64,000 bases of DNA from assembly GCF_000750955.1 (NCBI RefSeq), contig NZ_CCEJ010000010.1, positions 56,629-120,628 of the forward strand. The letters run 5' to 3'. This DNA comes from Criblamydia sequanensis CRIB-18 (lineage in GTDB: Bacteria; Chlamydiota; Chlamydiia; Chlamydiales; Criblamydiaceae). This document shows, piece by piece, positions 35,760 to 44,803 of this stretch. Within the stretch, counting starts at the first letter, position 1; the number at the start of each line of letters is the position of its first letter. The notes under the pieces were generated by a model. The model saw nothing but the letters and a program-made list of their open reading frames with translations, did no database searches and was not told the DNA's origin. A program made the position numbers and the translations under genes.

Positions 35760-36044
35760 ATGAAAAAGCTCATCGATCTAAAAAATGTAGGAAAAGCCAC
35801 ATTAAAAGATTTACACCTTTTAAGGATTAATACAGTTGAAGAATTAAGTAAGCAAGACCCGACCGATCTATTTCATAAACTTGAGAAGCTTACAAAAAGC
35901 CGGCAAGACCCTTGTGTTTGGGATGTCTTTGCAGCCATTATTCATGAAGCGAAAGGGGGCGAGCCGGCGGGGGGGGGGTGGTGGAAATGGACAAGAAAGC
36001 GTAAAGAGATGCAAAAAAAGGGTCAGTTCCATCATTTTTTATAG
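35760..36044 (+). CDS. Helix-hairpin-helix protein (Cdd1/pathogenicity-locus type) with a G10 tract
   Basis: This 94-residue protein matches the small Cdd1-like family (PF11731 from memory): LKNVGKATLKDLHLLRI is the helix-hairpin-helix, followed by the conserved DPCVWDVFAAIIHEA and GEPAGGGWWKWTRKRKEM. The GGG-W part is encoded by ten consecutive G residues (35969-35978). A change of one G would shift the frame and lose the conserved tail. Family members have been linked to DNA binding only by domain; the function is unknown. It follows the 54-residue gene after 8 bases. Confidence 0.8.
   Translation: MKKLIDLKNVGKATLKDLHLLRINTVEELSKQDPTDLFHKLEKLTKSRQDPCVWDVFAAIIHEAKGGEPAGGGWWKWTRKRKEMQKKGQFHHFL
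35969..35978 (+). repeat. Homopolymeric G10 tract inside the HhH gene
   Basis: Ten consecutive G bases fall within the coding sequence in the reading frame GCG GGG GGG GGG TGG. Poly-G tracts of this length are slippage-prone and cause phase variation in some chlamydial pmp genes; here it could also be a sequencing length error. Confidence 0.9.
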
Positions 36045-36091
36045 CTTTCAAAGATTAGGGCCTATTAAAATCAATACTAAAAAGGTTTTCA

Positions 36092-36862
36092 ATGATTTAT
36101 GAGCTATTTTTAAAGCGATTTCTGATTATATTATTCTTAAGCGCTCCCACCCTTCTTTCCACCGAAGAAAACTTTATTCTTGTAAACGGGATTACAAAAG
36201 AATGCATCCTATCTCTTGGCGAAAATGTAGATGAGCCTATAACTCCCTGTTCTACATTTAAAATTGCGCTTAGCCTCATGGGATTTGATGCCGAAATTTT
36301 ACTAGATTCAGAGAATCCTGTTTGGGAGTATGAAGAAGGCTATGATGACTACTTGGAATGTTGGAAATCCTCACAGACACCCTTAACTTGGATAAAAAGA
36401 TCCTGCGTCTGGTATTCTAAACTCTTAGCCAATTTTCTTGGATTAGATAAAATCAACCACTACCTGGCTCTTTTTGAATATGGAAATCAAGATATGTCCG
36501 GAGGCTTAAAAAAAGCCTGGCTTAGCTCTTCATTAAAAATTTCAACTCGAGAACAGGCTTATTTTATACAAAAATTAGTAAGCGAAGCATTTCCGATTTC
36601 AGTAAAAGCGCAGCAGATTACCCAATCCTTATTATTTATTGAAGACTTGCCGGACGGCTCTAAACTTTTTGGAAAAACAGGGCTTGGAACTCTTTATAAA
36701 GAACCTCCTGAAAATAATCTAGAAGTAGGCTGGTTTGTCGGTTGGGTTGAAAAGGAAGATCGTTTTTTTCCTTTTGCCTATCACATACGTGAGAAAAGTG
36801 TAAATACAGCCAACCGGATCGGAAGAGCTAAAGAACTCCTTTCCCTCTCTAATGTTTTATAA
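36092..36862 (+). CDS. Class D (OXA-type) beta-lactamase
   Basis: This 256-residue exported serine hydrolase has a signal peptide (to about residue 23) and every class D motif in order: Ser54-Thr-Phe-Lys57, Ser104-Cys-Val106, Tyr130-Gly-Asn132 and Lys195-Thr-Gly197, with the TPLTWIKRS and EVGWFVGWVE context. It should hydrolyse penicillins or related compounds, although a role in peptidoglycan metabolism or as a sensor domain is possible in an organism with little peptidoglycan. The start follows a tight AT-rich leader. A thiamine-binding-type gene follows 17 bases later on the same strand. Confidence 0.92.
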   Translation: MIYELFLKRFLIILFLSAPTLLSTEENFILVNGITKECILSLGENVDEPITPCSTFKIALSLMGFDAEILLDSENPVWEYEEGYDDYLECWKSSQTPLTWIKRSCVWYSKLLANFLGLDKINHYLALFEYGNQDMSGGLKKAWLSSSLKISTREQAYFIQKLVSEAFPISVKAQQITQSLLFIEDLPDGSKLFGKTGLGTLYKEPPENNLEVGWFVGWVEKEDRFFPFAYHIREKSVNTANRIGRAKELLSLSNVL

Positions 36863-36879
36863 AAAATGGAATCAAAAAA

Positions 36880-37143
36880 ATGCGTATTACCGTTGAAATA
36901 AGCTTATACCCGCTTACCGAAGACTATCTTCCACCTATCACAGGTTTTATTGACCGTTTAAAAAGCTATAAAGAGCTTGAAGTGATCACGAATGCGACAA
37001 GCACGCTTATTGTGGGCGAACACGACTTTGTCTTTGACATTTTAAAAAAAGAAAGCGCAGTCACGTTTGAATCGGGAAAAAATATCTTTGTAATGAAAGT
37101 TTTAGGGTTTCCGCGAGATATCCATCACCTATATAAAATGTAG
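36880..37143 (+). CDS. YkoF/thiamine-binding-like small protein
   Basis: This 87-residue protein begins MRITVEISLYPLTEDYLPPI and has VITNATSTLIVGE and a C-terminal NIFVMKVLG, the pattern of a YkoF-type thiamine/hydroxymethylpyrimidine-binding domain. It is a single short domain. The identification is from memory of the pattern; the ligand is not proven. It is probably co-transcribed with the beta-lactamase gene by proximity, without an obvious functional link. Confidence 0.6.
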   Translation: MRITVEISLYPLTEDYLPPITGFIDRLKSYKELEVITNATSTLIVGEHDFVFDILKKESAVTFESGKNIFVMKVLGFPRDIHHLYKM

Positions 37144-37146
37144 ATC

Positions 37147-38571
37147 TTATTTTTTTAATTTTAAGATCATCCGGGCCACGCGTTCCCCTGACTCAGCAGC
37201 AGATTCCATGGTGCCCGGAACTTCCATTAAAATAGAAGTGTGTTCTCCTGCAAAATAGAGTCGGTTGTCAATTGGGGAAAATAAAGTTTTAACAAGCTCG
37301 CCTTTTTCTTCTTCTATTGAAGTCAGAAGATCTTCTTGGCCGGGAGATATGTAGGAATAAGTGCCTTTAACGTAGGGGTCGTTAGGCCAGCTATAGCCGA
37401 CAGATTGACCATAGCTTTGAAAATCTTCATCTAAGGCATAAGAAGCTTTGAAAGGAGGAATATCCCCTTTAAAATGCTTACCAATGATCGGCCTTGCGTG
37501 ATCATAAGTCATTTGAAGATTATGTTTCGAAAATTGGCTTTGGTCGCCGCTATAAAATAAAGTGATGCAGCTTCTGACACGATCAAAAAATGCAATTAGC
37601 CCGTCTTGAATAAAACCTGTTTGATCCGGTGCTTTATCAGAATAAGGGACTAAAATTTTTGCATTTCGACCATACGCAATACTTCTAATGTTTTTAAGTT
37701 TCTCAACCGGCAAGACGTTATCGCCAAAATCAATATCTTCATAAGTCGATGCAGGGATGGCAAGAACTAATAAATCAGCTTCAACCACCCTACCATTACC
37801 AAAGGTTAGTTCATACGAATTTTCTCTAGATTTTGAAACCTTTTTTAAAGGCATGTTGAGGTAAAGGTTTTCACCGAGTGCGTCGGCTAACTTATTTGTT
37901 AATAAGCCATTGCCTCCTTTAATGCTTAAAAGGTCGACTCGGGTTTCTTCTTCAATACTACCTTGATGAACCGAACAAACCCCTCCTAAAATAATATGGT
38001 AGAGTGTTTCTGAATAGATTGTGGATAATTTTTCAGGGCTATCCCCTTCATAGGCTGCAAGCCTTGCTTCAACGATTCGATAGATCGGATCGCAAGTCTC
38101 AAATAAACCATCCAAAACTTCTTTCATATTATTTTGAGTCGATTTCAAAAGCTCGATCTTATCTCTTAAGGCTTCGGGATCGATATTTTTTTCTTTAAGG
38201 AGTTTTTTAAAAGGAATGATTTGATCATTTTCTAGATAGGAATGGTCTATTAAAACAGAACTTTCTATTAAATCTAATTTAAACTCCCGGATTAATCGAT
38301 GAAGGTGAACCGCATCTCCGCCATCGGTTATATTCATGGCGCCAAGTTCTGCAATGGCTCCCTCTAGTTGAACTGTAAAGATTCTTCCTCCCACCCGGTT
38401 TCTAGCCTCATAAATTTCAACCTCCATTCCGCCATTCTTTAGTCTGTGAGCTGCTGTCAAACCGGCAAGCCCGGCGCCGACTACGACAACCTTAGGGCTT
38501 TTCTTTTCCTCTAAACAGAAGGACTTATTCATTATTAAAACCAAGAGTGATAAACACCAAATTACCTTCAT
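37147..38571 (-). CDS. Exported flavin amine-oxidase-family protein
   Basis: This 474-residue FAD protein has a signal peptide (MKVIWCLSLLVLIMNKSFC) followed by the dinucleotide motif VVVVGAGLAGLTAAHRL, EARNRVGGRIFTV and the C-terminal FAGEHTS and GTMESAAESGERVA typical of monoamine/polyamine oxidases. It would oxidise amines with release of hydrogen peroxide, outside the cytoplasm. The substrate is unknown. It is a single gene, convergent with the small thiamine-binding-like gene. Confidence 0.88.
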   Translation of the reverse strand: MKVIWCLSLLVLIMNKSFCLEEKKSPKVVVVGAGLAGLTAAHRLKNGGMEVEIYEARNRVGGRIFTVQLEGAIAELGAMNITDGGDAVHLHRLIREFKLDLIESSVLIDHSYLENDQIIPFKKLLKEKNIDPEALRDKIELLKSTQNNMKEVLDGLFETCDPIYRIVEARLAAYEGDSPEKLSTIYSETLYHIILGGVCSVHQGSIEEETRVDLLSIKGGNGLLTNKLADALGENLYLNMPLKKVSKSRENSYELTFGNGRVVEADLLVLAIPASTYEDIDFGDNVLPVEKLKNIRSIAYGRNAKILVPYSDKAPDQTGFIQDGLIAFFDRVRSCITLFYSGDQSQFSKHNLQMTYDHARPIIGKHFKGDIPPFKASYALDEDFQSYGQSVGYSWPNDPYVKGTYSYISPGQEDLLTSIEEEKGELVKTLFSPIDNRLYFAGEHTSILMEVPGTMESAAESGERVARMILKLKK

Positions 38572-38673
38572 CTAAAAGCCAATTTTTTTCTTTGTTCAAG
38601 GAATCTTTTCTGGAAAAACTTTACTCTCTTTGATAAATTTTCGCTAAAAAAATTATCCAATAAAGGTGAACTT

Positions 38674-39444
38674 ATGTTTTGCAGCCGGTTTGATCCTTCT
38701 CAATATTCCCTCGTTAAAATTCTTATACATAAAATTGAAACTCAAGGAGTTGAATCTACTGCCAAATCCCTATCTATTTCTGAAGAAGAATTGAAACGAT
38801 TTGACGAGAAGCTTTTGATTACGGATTTGCCGAGAACTCCTCAAAAATCAAATGCTCTTTCTTCTATTGAAGATCATATTTCATTTAAAGCTGGCTCACC
38901 GCACCTCCAAGAATTTGATGGTGTGGAAGACCTAGATCTTTTGGTTTTTAAAATAAAAGCTCTTGCCACCAAAATGGAAGCGAATGGCAAAACCATTTTA
39001 AATATCGCTTTGGAGCGTCAAGACCTACCTATGATAAAACTGCTTATCTGTATATATCCAGCTTTGCTTCATATAAAATATGAAACCCAAAGCATATTAC
39101 ATGACGCTGTTGTTAATGGCTGCTCCAATGAGATTGTGGATTGGTTAACTTATAAAGCTTGCCTTCTCAATGGAGATGCAGAGGCTATAGATCTTAATGT
39201 AACGGACGTTCTTGGAAATACTCCCTTGCACTATGCCCTTGAATCAGGAAATCGTGAATTAGCCTTGCATCTTATTAGCAAAGGCGCAAATAAATATTTC
39301 AAAAATAAATTAAATCAGACACCCTCAGAATCTCTGACTCAATTCATTTATAGAAATAGCTATCATGGCGCCCCTTTAGCTCTTCTTATGAATCTAATAC
39401 AATTAGCCCAAGAATTTTCTTCTGCCCGCGATCAAGTTTCTTAA
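38674..39444 (+). CDS. Ankyrin-repeat protein
   Basis: This 256-residue protein has recognisable ankyrin repeats in its C-terminal two-thirds: NGKTILNIALERQDLPMIKL, SILHDAVVNGCSNEIVDWL and, best, DVLGNTPLHYALESGNRELAL followed by LISKGANKYFKNK. The N-terminal 90 residues are unlike ankyrin. There is no signal peptide. Ankyrin proteins of amoeba-associated bacteria are often type III/IV secretion effectors that bind host proteins, but secretion is not shown here. Confidence 0.85.
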   Translation: MFCSRFDPSQYSLVKILIHKIETQGVESTAKSLSISEEELKRFDEKLLITDLPRTPQKSNALSSIEDHISFKAGSPHLQEFDGVEDLDLLVFKIKALATKMEANGKTILNIALERQDLPMIKLLICIYPALLHIKYETQSILHDAVVNGCSNEIVDWLTYKACLLNGDAEAIDLNVTDVLGNTPLHYALESGNRELALHLISKGANKYFKNKLNQTPSESLTQFIYRNSYHGAPLALLMNLIQLAQEFSSARDQVS

Positions 39445-39514
39445 ATAATTTTGTGATTGATCAGAAATCATTCTTAGCTCTAAACGGAAAGAAACCTATA
39501 CTAGAGCTTAAAAA

Positions 39515-40246
39515 ATGAACAAATTAAAAAATAAAGTCGCTGTTATTACAGGCGGCACTTCAGGTATGGCGCTAGCTAGCGCGAAGCTTTTTGTTGAAGA
39601 AGGCGCTTTTGTCTTTATAACAGGCAGACGTAAGGATCAACTTGACGCTGCTAAAAAAGCCATCGGAAAAAATGTCATAGGCGTTCAAAGCGACTCAAGT
39701 AAAATTGAAGATCTCGATAACTTATATAAGATTGTTGCTGAAGAAAAAGGAAAAATTGATATCCTTTTTGCAAGTGCCGGAAGAGGCGAACTTTTATCGA
39801 TTGATAAAATTACAGAAGATCATTTTGATACGATCTTCGACCTTAATGTTCGAGGCACTCTTTTCACTGTGAATAAAGCTTTACCTCTTTTCAATGATGG
39901 CGGCTCTATCATCTTAAATGGCTCAATAGCCGGAAGAAAAGGCTTTCAAGGCTTTAGTGTTTACTCGGCAAGTAAAGCAGCTCTTAGGTCATTTGCAAGA
40001 TCCTGGACACTTGACCTTAAAGATCGAAGGATTCGAGTCAATGTCCTAAGTCCTGGCACCATTGATACCCCTATCCTTGAACCGCTTGGACAGGACGAAA
40101 AAGATTATTTTGTCTCATTAATTCCAATGGCTAGAATGGGAAGACCGGAAGAGATTGCAAACGCCGCTCTTTTTTTGGCATCCGATGATTCAAGCTTTAT
40201 TACCGGAATTGATCTTTGTGTCGACGGAGGAACAGCTCAAGTTTAA
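39515..40246 (+). CDS. Short-chain dehydrogenase/reductase
   Basis: This 243-residue Rossmann-fold SDR has the NAD(P) motif TGGTSGMA (usual third Gly replaced by Ala), FASAGRGEL (the NNAG equivalent), catalytic Ser in NGSIAGRKG, Tyr and Lys in YSASKAAL and the LSPGTIDTP end-loop. The dehydrogenase substrate is unknown. The GxA change in the cofactor loop is modest and occurs in other SDRs. It has its own RBS. Confidence 0.92.
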   Translation: MNKLKNKVAVITGGTSGMALASAKLFVEEGAFVFITGRRKDQLDAAKKAIGKNVIGVQSDSSKIEDLDNLYKIVAEEKGKIDILFASAGRGELLSIDKITEDHFDTIFDLNVRGTLFTVNKALPLFNDGGSIILNGSIAGRKGFQGFSVYSASKAALRSFARSWTLDLKDRRIRVNVLSPGTIDTPILEPLGQDEKDYFVSLIPMARMGRPEEIANAALFLASDDSSFITGIDLCVDGGTAQV

Positions 40247-40252
40247 AGTTTT

Positions 40253-41005
40253 TCAATAGTCTAGCAAGGCACTTTTGATTCCTTCTCTAGAAGCCTCAAA
40301 GAAAGCCTGGCCCGTTAGAAGAGCAATTTTTATGACAGTTAAAGTCTCACTTGCATCCTGTTTAAATAAATTTTTCTGTGTTTTGTAAGCTTCAAGAGCG
40401 CCTTTTATGACAAGGCCTGCCACTTCACCAGTCGATGAATCTATCCCGGCATCTTTTAAATCGCTTGCATGAGAATAGGACTCCACCTTAATTCGCAAAG
40501 CCTCTCTCATCCCGACGACTCCCACCATTCTCATGATTTCAGGTTTGAAGTCACGCCTCGGTCCGAGACCTATAAGCATTAATTTTTCGGCAGCTATTGT
40601 ATTCTTTGGCGGAGTGATGAGGAGCGTTTCAAGCCATTTTCCTTCAAATTGATTTGATTTTCGTAAATCTGTGATTAAACCATTTAGAGCCAGATCGACA
40701 TGAACCAAACCATTTTTCTCTTTTGGTAAAGCCGGTGGTGAATTGAAAATATCGCCTTCCTCATACTCAAATAAACATATGATTTGAAGAGGGGTTTTTT
40801 GGAGAGACGGGCTTTGTACCACAGCTTCAATCTCAACTCCATCAAATTGACCTAACGTTTCTTTAGTATTAAGAGCCGGCTCTTTCTCCCCGGAATAATA
40901 AGCAATCCCTGTGACGACAAAGATTAAAGCAATTACAAACACCTTGAACAAAATCGCCATTGAAATATACCTATTAACAATTTTATTATTATCTTCAACT
41001 AACAT
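40253..41005 (-). CDS. Membrane-anchored M17 peptidase N-terminal domain protein
   Basis: This 250-residue protein has one N-terminal membrane segment (LFKVFVIALIFVVTGIAYYS) and then a domain that looks like the macro-domain-like N-terminal part of leucyl aminopeptidases (LMLIGLGPRRDFKPEIMRMV, ALRIKVESYSH). The catalytic M17 domain and its metal ligands are entirely missing. The frame starts at 41005; a second ATG at 40960 (MAILFK) is possible. It may be a regulatory or scaffold protein. It converges with the SDR gene. Confidence 0.7.
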   Translation of the reverse strand: MLVEDNNKIVNRYISMAILFKVFVIALIFVVTGIAYYSGEKEPALNTKETLGQFDGVEIEAVVQSPSLQKTPLQIICLFEYEEGDIFNSPPALPKEKNGLVHVDLALNGLITDLRKSNQFEGKWLETLLITPPKNTIAAEKLMLIGLGPRRDFKPEIMRMVGVVGMREALRIKVESYSHASDLKDAGIDSSTGEVAGLVIKGALEAYKTQKNLFKQDASETLTVIKIALLTGQAFFEASREGIKSALLDY

Positions 41006-41092
41006 AACTTACTTTTTAAATCAAACTAGTTTATTGATTGACACCTCTTAAAAAGTCTTTTATTTTGAAATAAGAAGAGAGAGGTACATTTA

Positions 41093-42916
41093 ATGGATTC
41101 AATTCTATTTAATGGAAAAATAACGACACTCGATAAGAAAAAGCCCGAAGTATCCGCTATTGGAATACAAAACGGGAATGTGGCGGCTCTTGGGGCCGAT
41201 CATGAAGTCAAAAAGCTTAGAAATAAAACGACAAAGCTCATTGATTTAAAAGGAAGGCGTGTCATTCCTGGTCTTAATGACTCTCACATTCACTTAATTC
41301 GAGGGGGGCTTAATTATAATATGGAGTTACGCTGGGATGGCGTTCCTTCCCTTAGCTATGCCTTAAAAATGTTAAAGGGGCAAGTGTTAAAAACACCTCC
41401 TCCTCAATGGGTTAGAGTAATCGGCGGCTTTTCTGAATTTCAATTTGCCGAAAAGAGAATGCCAACTCTTGATGAGCTCAATGCAATAGCTCCCGATACC
41501 CCTGTTTTTATTTTGCATCTTTACGATAGAGCACTTCTTAATGCCGCAGCTTTAAGAGCTGTCGGCTATACCAAAGAGACTCCTGATCCTAAAGGCGGCC
41601 GAATTGAAAGGGATAAAAACGGAAATCCAACTGGGGCCCTCATTGCGGAGCCAAATGCGCTAATTCTCTACTCTACTCTTGCTAAGGGACCCAAACTTGG
41701 GTTCCAGGATCAGTTAAATTCGACTTGCCACTTTATGCGCGAGCTTAATCGTTTAGGGCTTACAAGCTGCATCGATGCTGGTGGCGGCTTTCAAAACTAT
41801 CCTGAGGACTACCTAGTCATTGAAGAGCTTCATAAAAATAATAAGCTTACTCTTAGAATAGCCTACAATTTATTCACTCAAAACCCGGGTAAGGAACTAG
41901 CGGATTTTGAACGCTTTTCAAAACTTATAAAACCTTATAGCGGTGACGGCTTTTACCGATGTAATGGCGCGGGAGAGATGCTTGTATTTTCTGCGGCTGA
42001 TTTTGAGGATTTTTTATTCGAGCGGCCCGATATGGCATCAAACATGCAAGAAGACCTTAAAAAAGTTGTTTCTTTCCTTATTCAAAATAAGTGGCCCTTC
42101 CGTTTGCATTCTACCTACAATGAGACGATCGAAAGAGCCTTAACAGTTTTTGAAGAAGTGAATAAAGAAATTCCCTTTCAAGGCTTAAACTGGTTTTTTG
42201 ATCATGCCGAAACCATTACTATCCCAAATTTAGAGCGGATCAAAGCTTTAAACGGCGGGATAGCTATCCAACATAGAATGGCATTTCAAGGTGAATATTT
42301 TATTCATCGCTATGGCAAAGACGCCGCCAAAAAAAGTCCCCCTATAAAAAAAATGTTAGAACTTGGCATTCCTGTGGGGGCGGGTACCGATGCGACACGC
42401 GTGGCAAGTTATAACCCTTGGGTTTCACTCTATTGGTTGGTTTCAGGAAAAACAGTCGGTGGGACTTCTCTCTATGATGAAGATAATAAGCTCGATAGGT
42501 TAGAAGCTCTACGCTTATATACCCTTGGCAGCGCACAATTTTCTCGCGAAGAAAATAATAAAGGTTCTCTTTCTATGGGGAAATATGCTGACCTTGCCGT
42601 CCTGTCCCATGATTATTTTCACATAGACGAAGAGGATATAAAAAACATTACATCGCTCCTTACTGTATTAAATGGAAATGTCGTTTATGGAGAAGGCGAT
42701 TATTCCTACCTTGATGAAATTTCAAGGAATTTGCCCGTTAGTCCTGATTGGTCCCCTGTTTCAAAGTATGGAGGGTATTTCAATCCGACTAAACATAACG
42801 GTTGCTCTTGCCAAAAGCTTAAAAAAGCTTCTTTAGATTCTTTGTTAGGAATACCCGATAGTAAATCTCATTCTTTAAACCCTTGGTCTTTCGGCTGCGA
42901 TTGCTTTGCCTACTAA
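41093..42916 (+). CDS. YtcJ-like metal-dependent amidohydrolase
   Basis: This 607-residue amidohydrolase-3-type protein has the standard layout: N-terminal strand region, the metal-binding His65/His67 (NDSHIHLIRG), then a central barrel with FDHAETITIPNLERI, GAGTDATRV and the C-terminal KGSLSMGKYADLAVL. It probably hydrolyses an amide or formamide-type substrate with one or two metal ions. The substrate is unknown. A cysteine-rich tail (CSCQKLKK, GCDCFAY) extends beyond the usual end and is unexplained. A hairpin terminator follows the stop. Confidence 0.88.
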   Translation: MDSILFNGKITTLDKKKPEVSAIGIQNGNVAALGADHEVKKLRNKTTKLIDLKGRRVIPGLNDSHIHLIRGGLNYNMELRWDGVPSLSYALKMLKGQVLKTPPPQWVRVIGGFSEFQFAEKRMPTLDELNAIAPDTPVFILHLYDRALLNAAALRAVGYTKETPDPKGGRIERDKNGNPTGALIAEPNALILYSTLAKGPKLGFQDQLNSTCHFMRELNRLGLTSCIDAGGGFQNYPEDYLVIEELHKNNKLTLRIAYNLFTQNPGKELADFERFSKLIKPYSGDGFYRCNGAGEMLVFSAADFEDFLFERPDMASNMQEDLKKVVSFLIQNKWPFRLHSTYNETIERALTVFEEVNKEIPFQGLNWFFDHAETITIPNLERIKALNGGIAIQHRMAFQGEYFIHRYGKDAAKKSPPIKKMLELGIPVGAGTDATRVASYNPWVSLYWLVSGKTVGGTSLYDEDNKLDRLEALRLYTLGSAQFSREENNKGSLSMGKYADLAVLSHDYFHIDEEDIKNITSLLTVLNGNVVYGEGDYSYLDEISRNLPVSPDWSPVSKYGGYFNPTKHNGCSCQKLKKASLDSLLGIPDSKSHSLNPWSFGCDCFAY

Positions 42917-42932
42917 AAAAATTTTACATTTT

Positions 42933-42959
42933 ACAGAGCTCGTAAGAGAGCCCTGTTTT
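42933..42959 (+). terminator. Likely terminator of the amidohydrolase gene
   Basis: Stem ACAG-A-GCTC / GAGC-C-CTGT with a 6-base loop, followed by TTTT, lies 16 bases past the stop at 42916. Confidence 0.5.
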
Positions 42960-42967
42960 ATGGGTTC

Positions 42968-44710
42968 TTAAGTTTTAGCTAAAGTTGCTTTTGCAGACTT
43001 TTTGTCTAACCAAGCAGTAGCGATTAATAAAAACCCGGTTATCACGAAAGTGACAATCCTTGTTAGAACCGGCATCGCCTCAATTTCTTTAAAGTAAAGA
43101 CGGCAAATAACAAAAATAATGATGGCAAAAGCGCTTACCCGAAGCTCTTTTATTTTTTTTAAGCTTCCAATATAAATAAACCCTTCAGCCAAGCAAGTGT
43201 AGAGAATAAGAGCAAGCCCCCGGCCAATGCTTTCATTAGAAGTTATGTTGTAGCAAACATTCCAAATGAGAACCATCGTTAAGAGTAATGTGAATATTGC
43301 AAAAGCTCTTAAAACCCCAGCTTGGTATTCTAAAAAATCTTCCCTAACCTTAAGCTTAGACACAATCCAAGCAGCGCTTGGAAAGGATAAACACCCTGTT
43401 AAAAGTAGGGCAAAGTCTATACTATAAATAGGAGCGGATAGAATATTTGCCAGATCTTCTAATAGGAAATATAGAGGAATAAGGAGAAATAGTGAAAGTT
43501 GTAACGGACCATCTTCCGATTTTAGAAGAATGTAAGAAACTCCCATAGAAATTAATCCTAAGGCAAAACAAGCGATGGCTTTGATTTCTAAAGATAAATT
43601 AAGAGAGTTAATTACCAAAAGGGCAAAGAAAAGGGCTGTAAAAGAGAATATAAATGAAATTGCCCTTTTAAATTTAAGATCTGCCGTACTTTTATCCCAA
43701 TTGGAAACAAGTAAATAGCTGCCGACTAAAGAAAGAAAAGAAGCTCCTGAATAAAAAAAAGTATCCCAGTATTCCTTACAAAAAAACTGGACCGAAGAAA
43801 ACAAAAAAAGATTTGTTGTCATTAGAATAAAAAAGGAAATTTTTTTATTAATTTCCCTTTTAATTACATTGCAAGCTGAAAGAGCTACAGGCAAAAAGAA
43901 TACTAAATAAAATAAAGCGATAAATAAATAAACAAGCTTTTCATTATAAAGATAAATTGTTTGTAAGACAAAAGAATAGGCTATTGTTGACACCCATGCG
44001 AAAGTAAAAGTTCTAGCCCATCCTTTAATAAGAAGCATTCCTAAGGCTGCGCCATCCATAAGAAGCACATAATTCATTATAAAAGAAGCATCAGACTTTG
44101 AACCGAAAATTAATATTGGAAGAATCATCGATGAAAAAATAGAAGCGAATCCAAGCCCCTCTAAATTTTTTTGCAAGGCTAAAAATGCCGTAGCAGAAGA
44201 AGAAAATGCCATCAATGAAAAAATAAGAAGCGGGTTAAAAAGAGCATACCAATGATATCCTCCATATAGGGCCAGCATAAAGATCGCTTTGCCCAAAACA
44301 ACTAAAATCTGCCCCTGTTTTAGATCTTTTCTTAAATGAAAAAAACCCCACATGTAGATGCCAATCCCTGATGCCATGCCTATTAAGACGCGAGTTTTTT
44401 CATCTATCCAATCATTAACGACGGCATATCCAATAAACCAGCTCGTGGCGGTAAGAACAAAGAAAATCCCAATAGCAGTTAACCAATTGTCCTTTAACCA
44501 AAGAAAGATTAGAGGCGTCTTAGGGCTTGTTGACGTCTCATCTTGATCATAAGGTACCGGTTCAGAGGCCGGCTCGTCTTGAATTTTTTTAGCTTGAGTA
44601 ACAGATGGAGAAGTTGCAGGCTCTCCTTTCATCTTTCTAAAGAAATGCTTTTCTTCTAGAAGTGACACTCTTTCTTCCAGCTCAATGAACCGATCTTCTA
44701 AATTTTCCAT
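42968..44710 (-). CDS. DUF2339-type polytopic membrane protein
   Basis: This 580-residue protein begins with a short coiled coil (EDRFIELEERVSLLEEKH), then a linker, then about 14-16 hydrophobic membrane segments (for example AIGIFFVLTATSWFIGY and IFSLMAFSSSATAFL). This matches the DUF2339 layout as I remember it. A function is not established for the family. The gene has an isolated position, convergent with the amidohydrolase. Its codon use and AT content match its neighbours. Confidence 0.75.
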   Translation of the reverse strand: MENLEDRFIELEERVSLLEEKHFFRKMKGEPATSPSVTQAKKIQDEPASEPVPYDQDETSTSPKTPLIFLWLKDNWLTAIGIFFVLTATSWFIGYAVVNDWIDEKTRVLIGMASGIGIYMWGFFHLRKDLKQGQILVVLGKAIFMLALYGGYHWYALFNPLLIFSLMAFSSSATAFLALQKNLEGLGFASIFSSMILPILIFGSKSDASFIMNYVLLMDGAALGMLLIKGWARTFTFAWVSTIAYSFVLQTIYLYNEKLVYLFIALFYLVFFLPVALSACNVIKREINKKISFFILMTTNLFLFSSVQFFCKEYWDTFFYSGASFLSLVGSYLLVSNWDKSTADLKFKRAISFIFSFTALFFALLVINSLNLSLEIKAIACFALGLISMGVSYILLKSEDGPLQLSLFLLIPLYFLLEDLANILSAPIYSIDFALLLTGCLSFPSAAWIVSKLKVREDFLEYQAGVLRAFAIFTLLLTMVLIWNVCYNITSNESIGRGLALILYTCLAEGFIYIGSLKKIKELRVSAFAIIIFVICRLYFKEIEAMPVLTRIVTFVITGFLLIATAWLDKKSAKATLAKT

Positions 44711-44803
44711 ATCATCACTTGTTTTTTAAAATTTCAAATGACTATAGGTTAATTTTAAGATTATGACTAGAAGTGTTTTACATAATTAAAACGGGAAAGA
44801 TTG

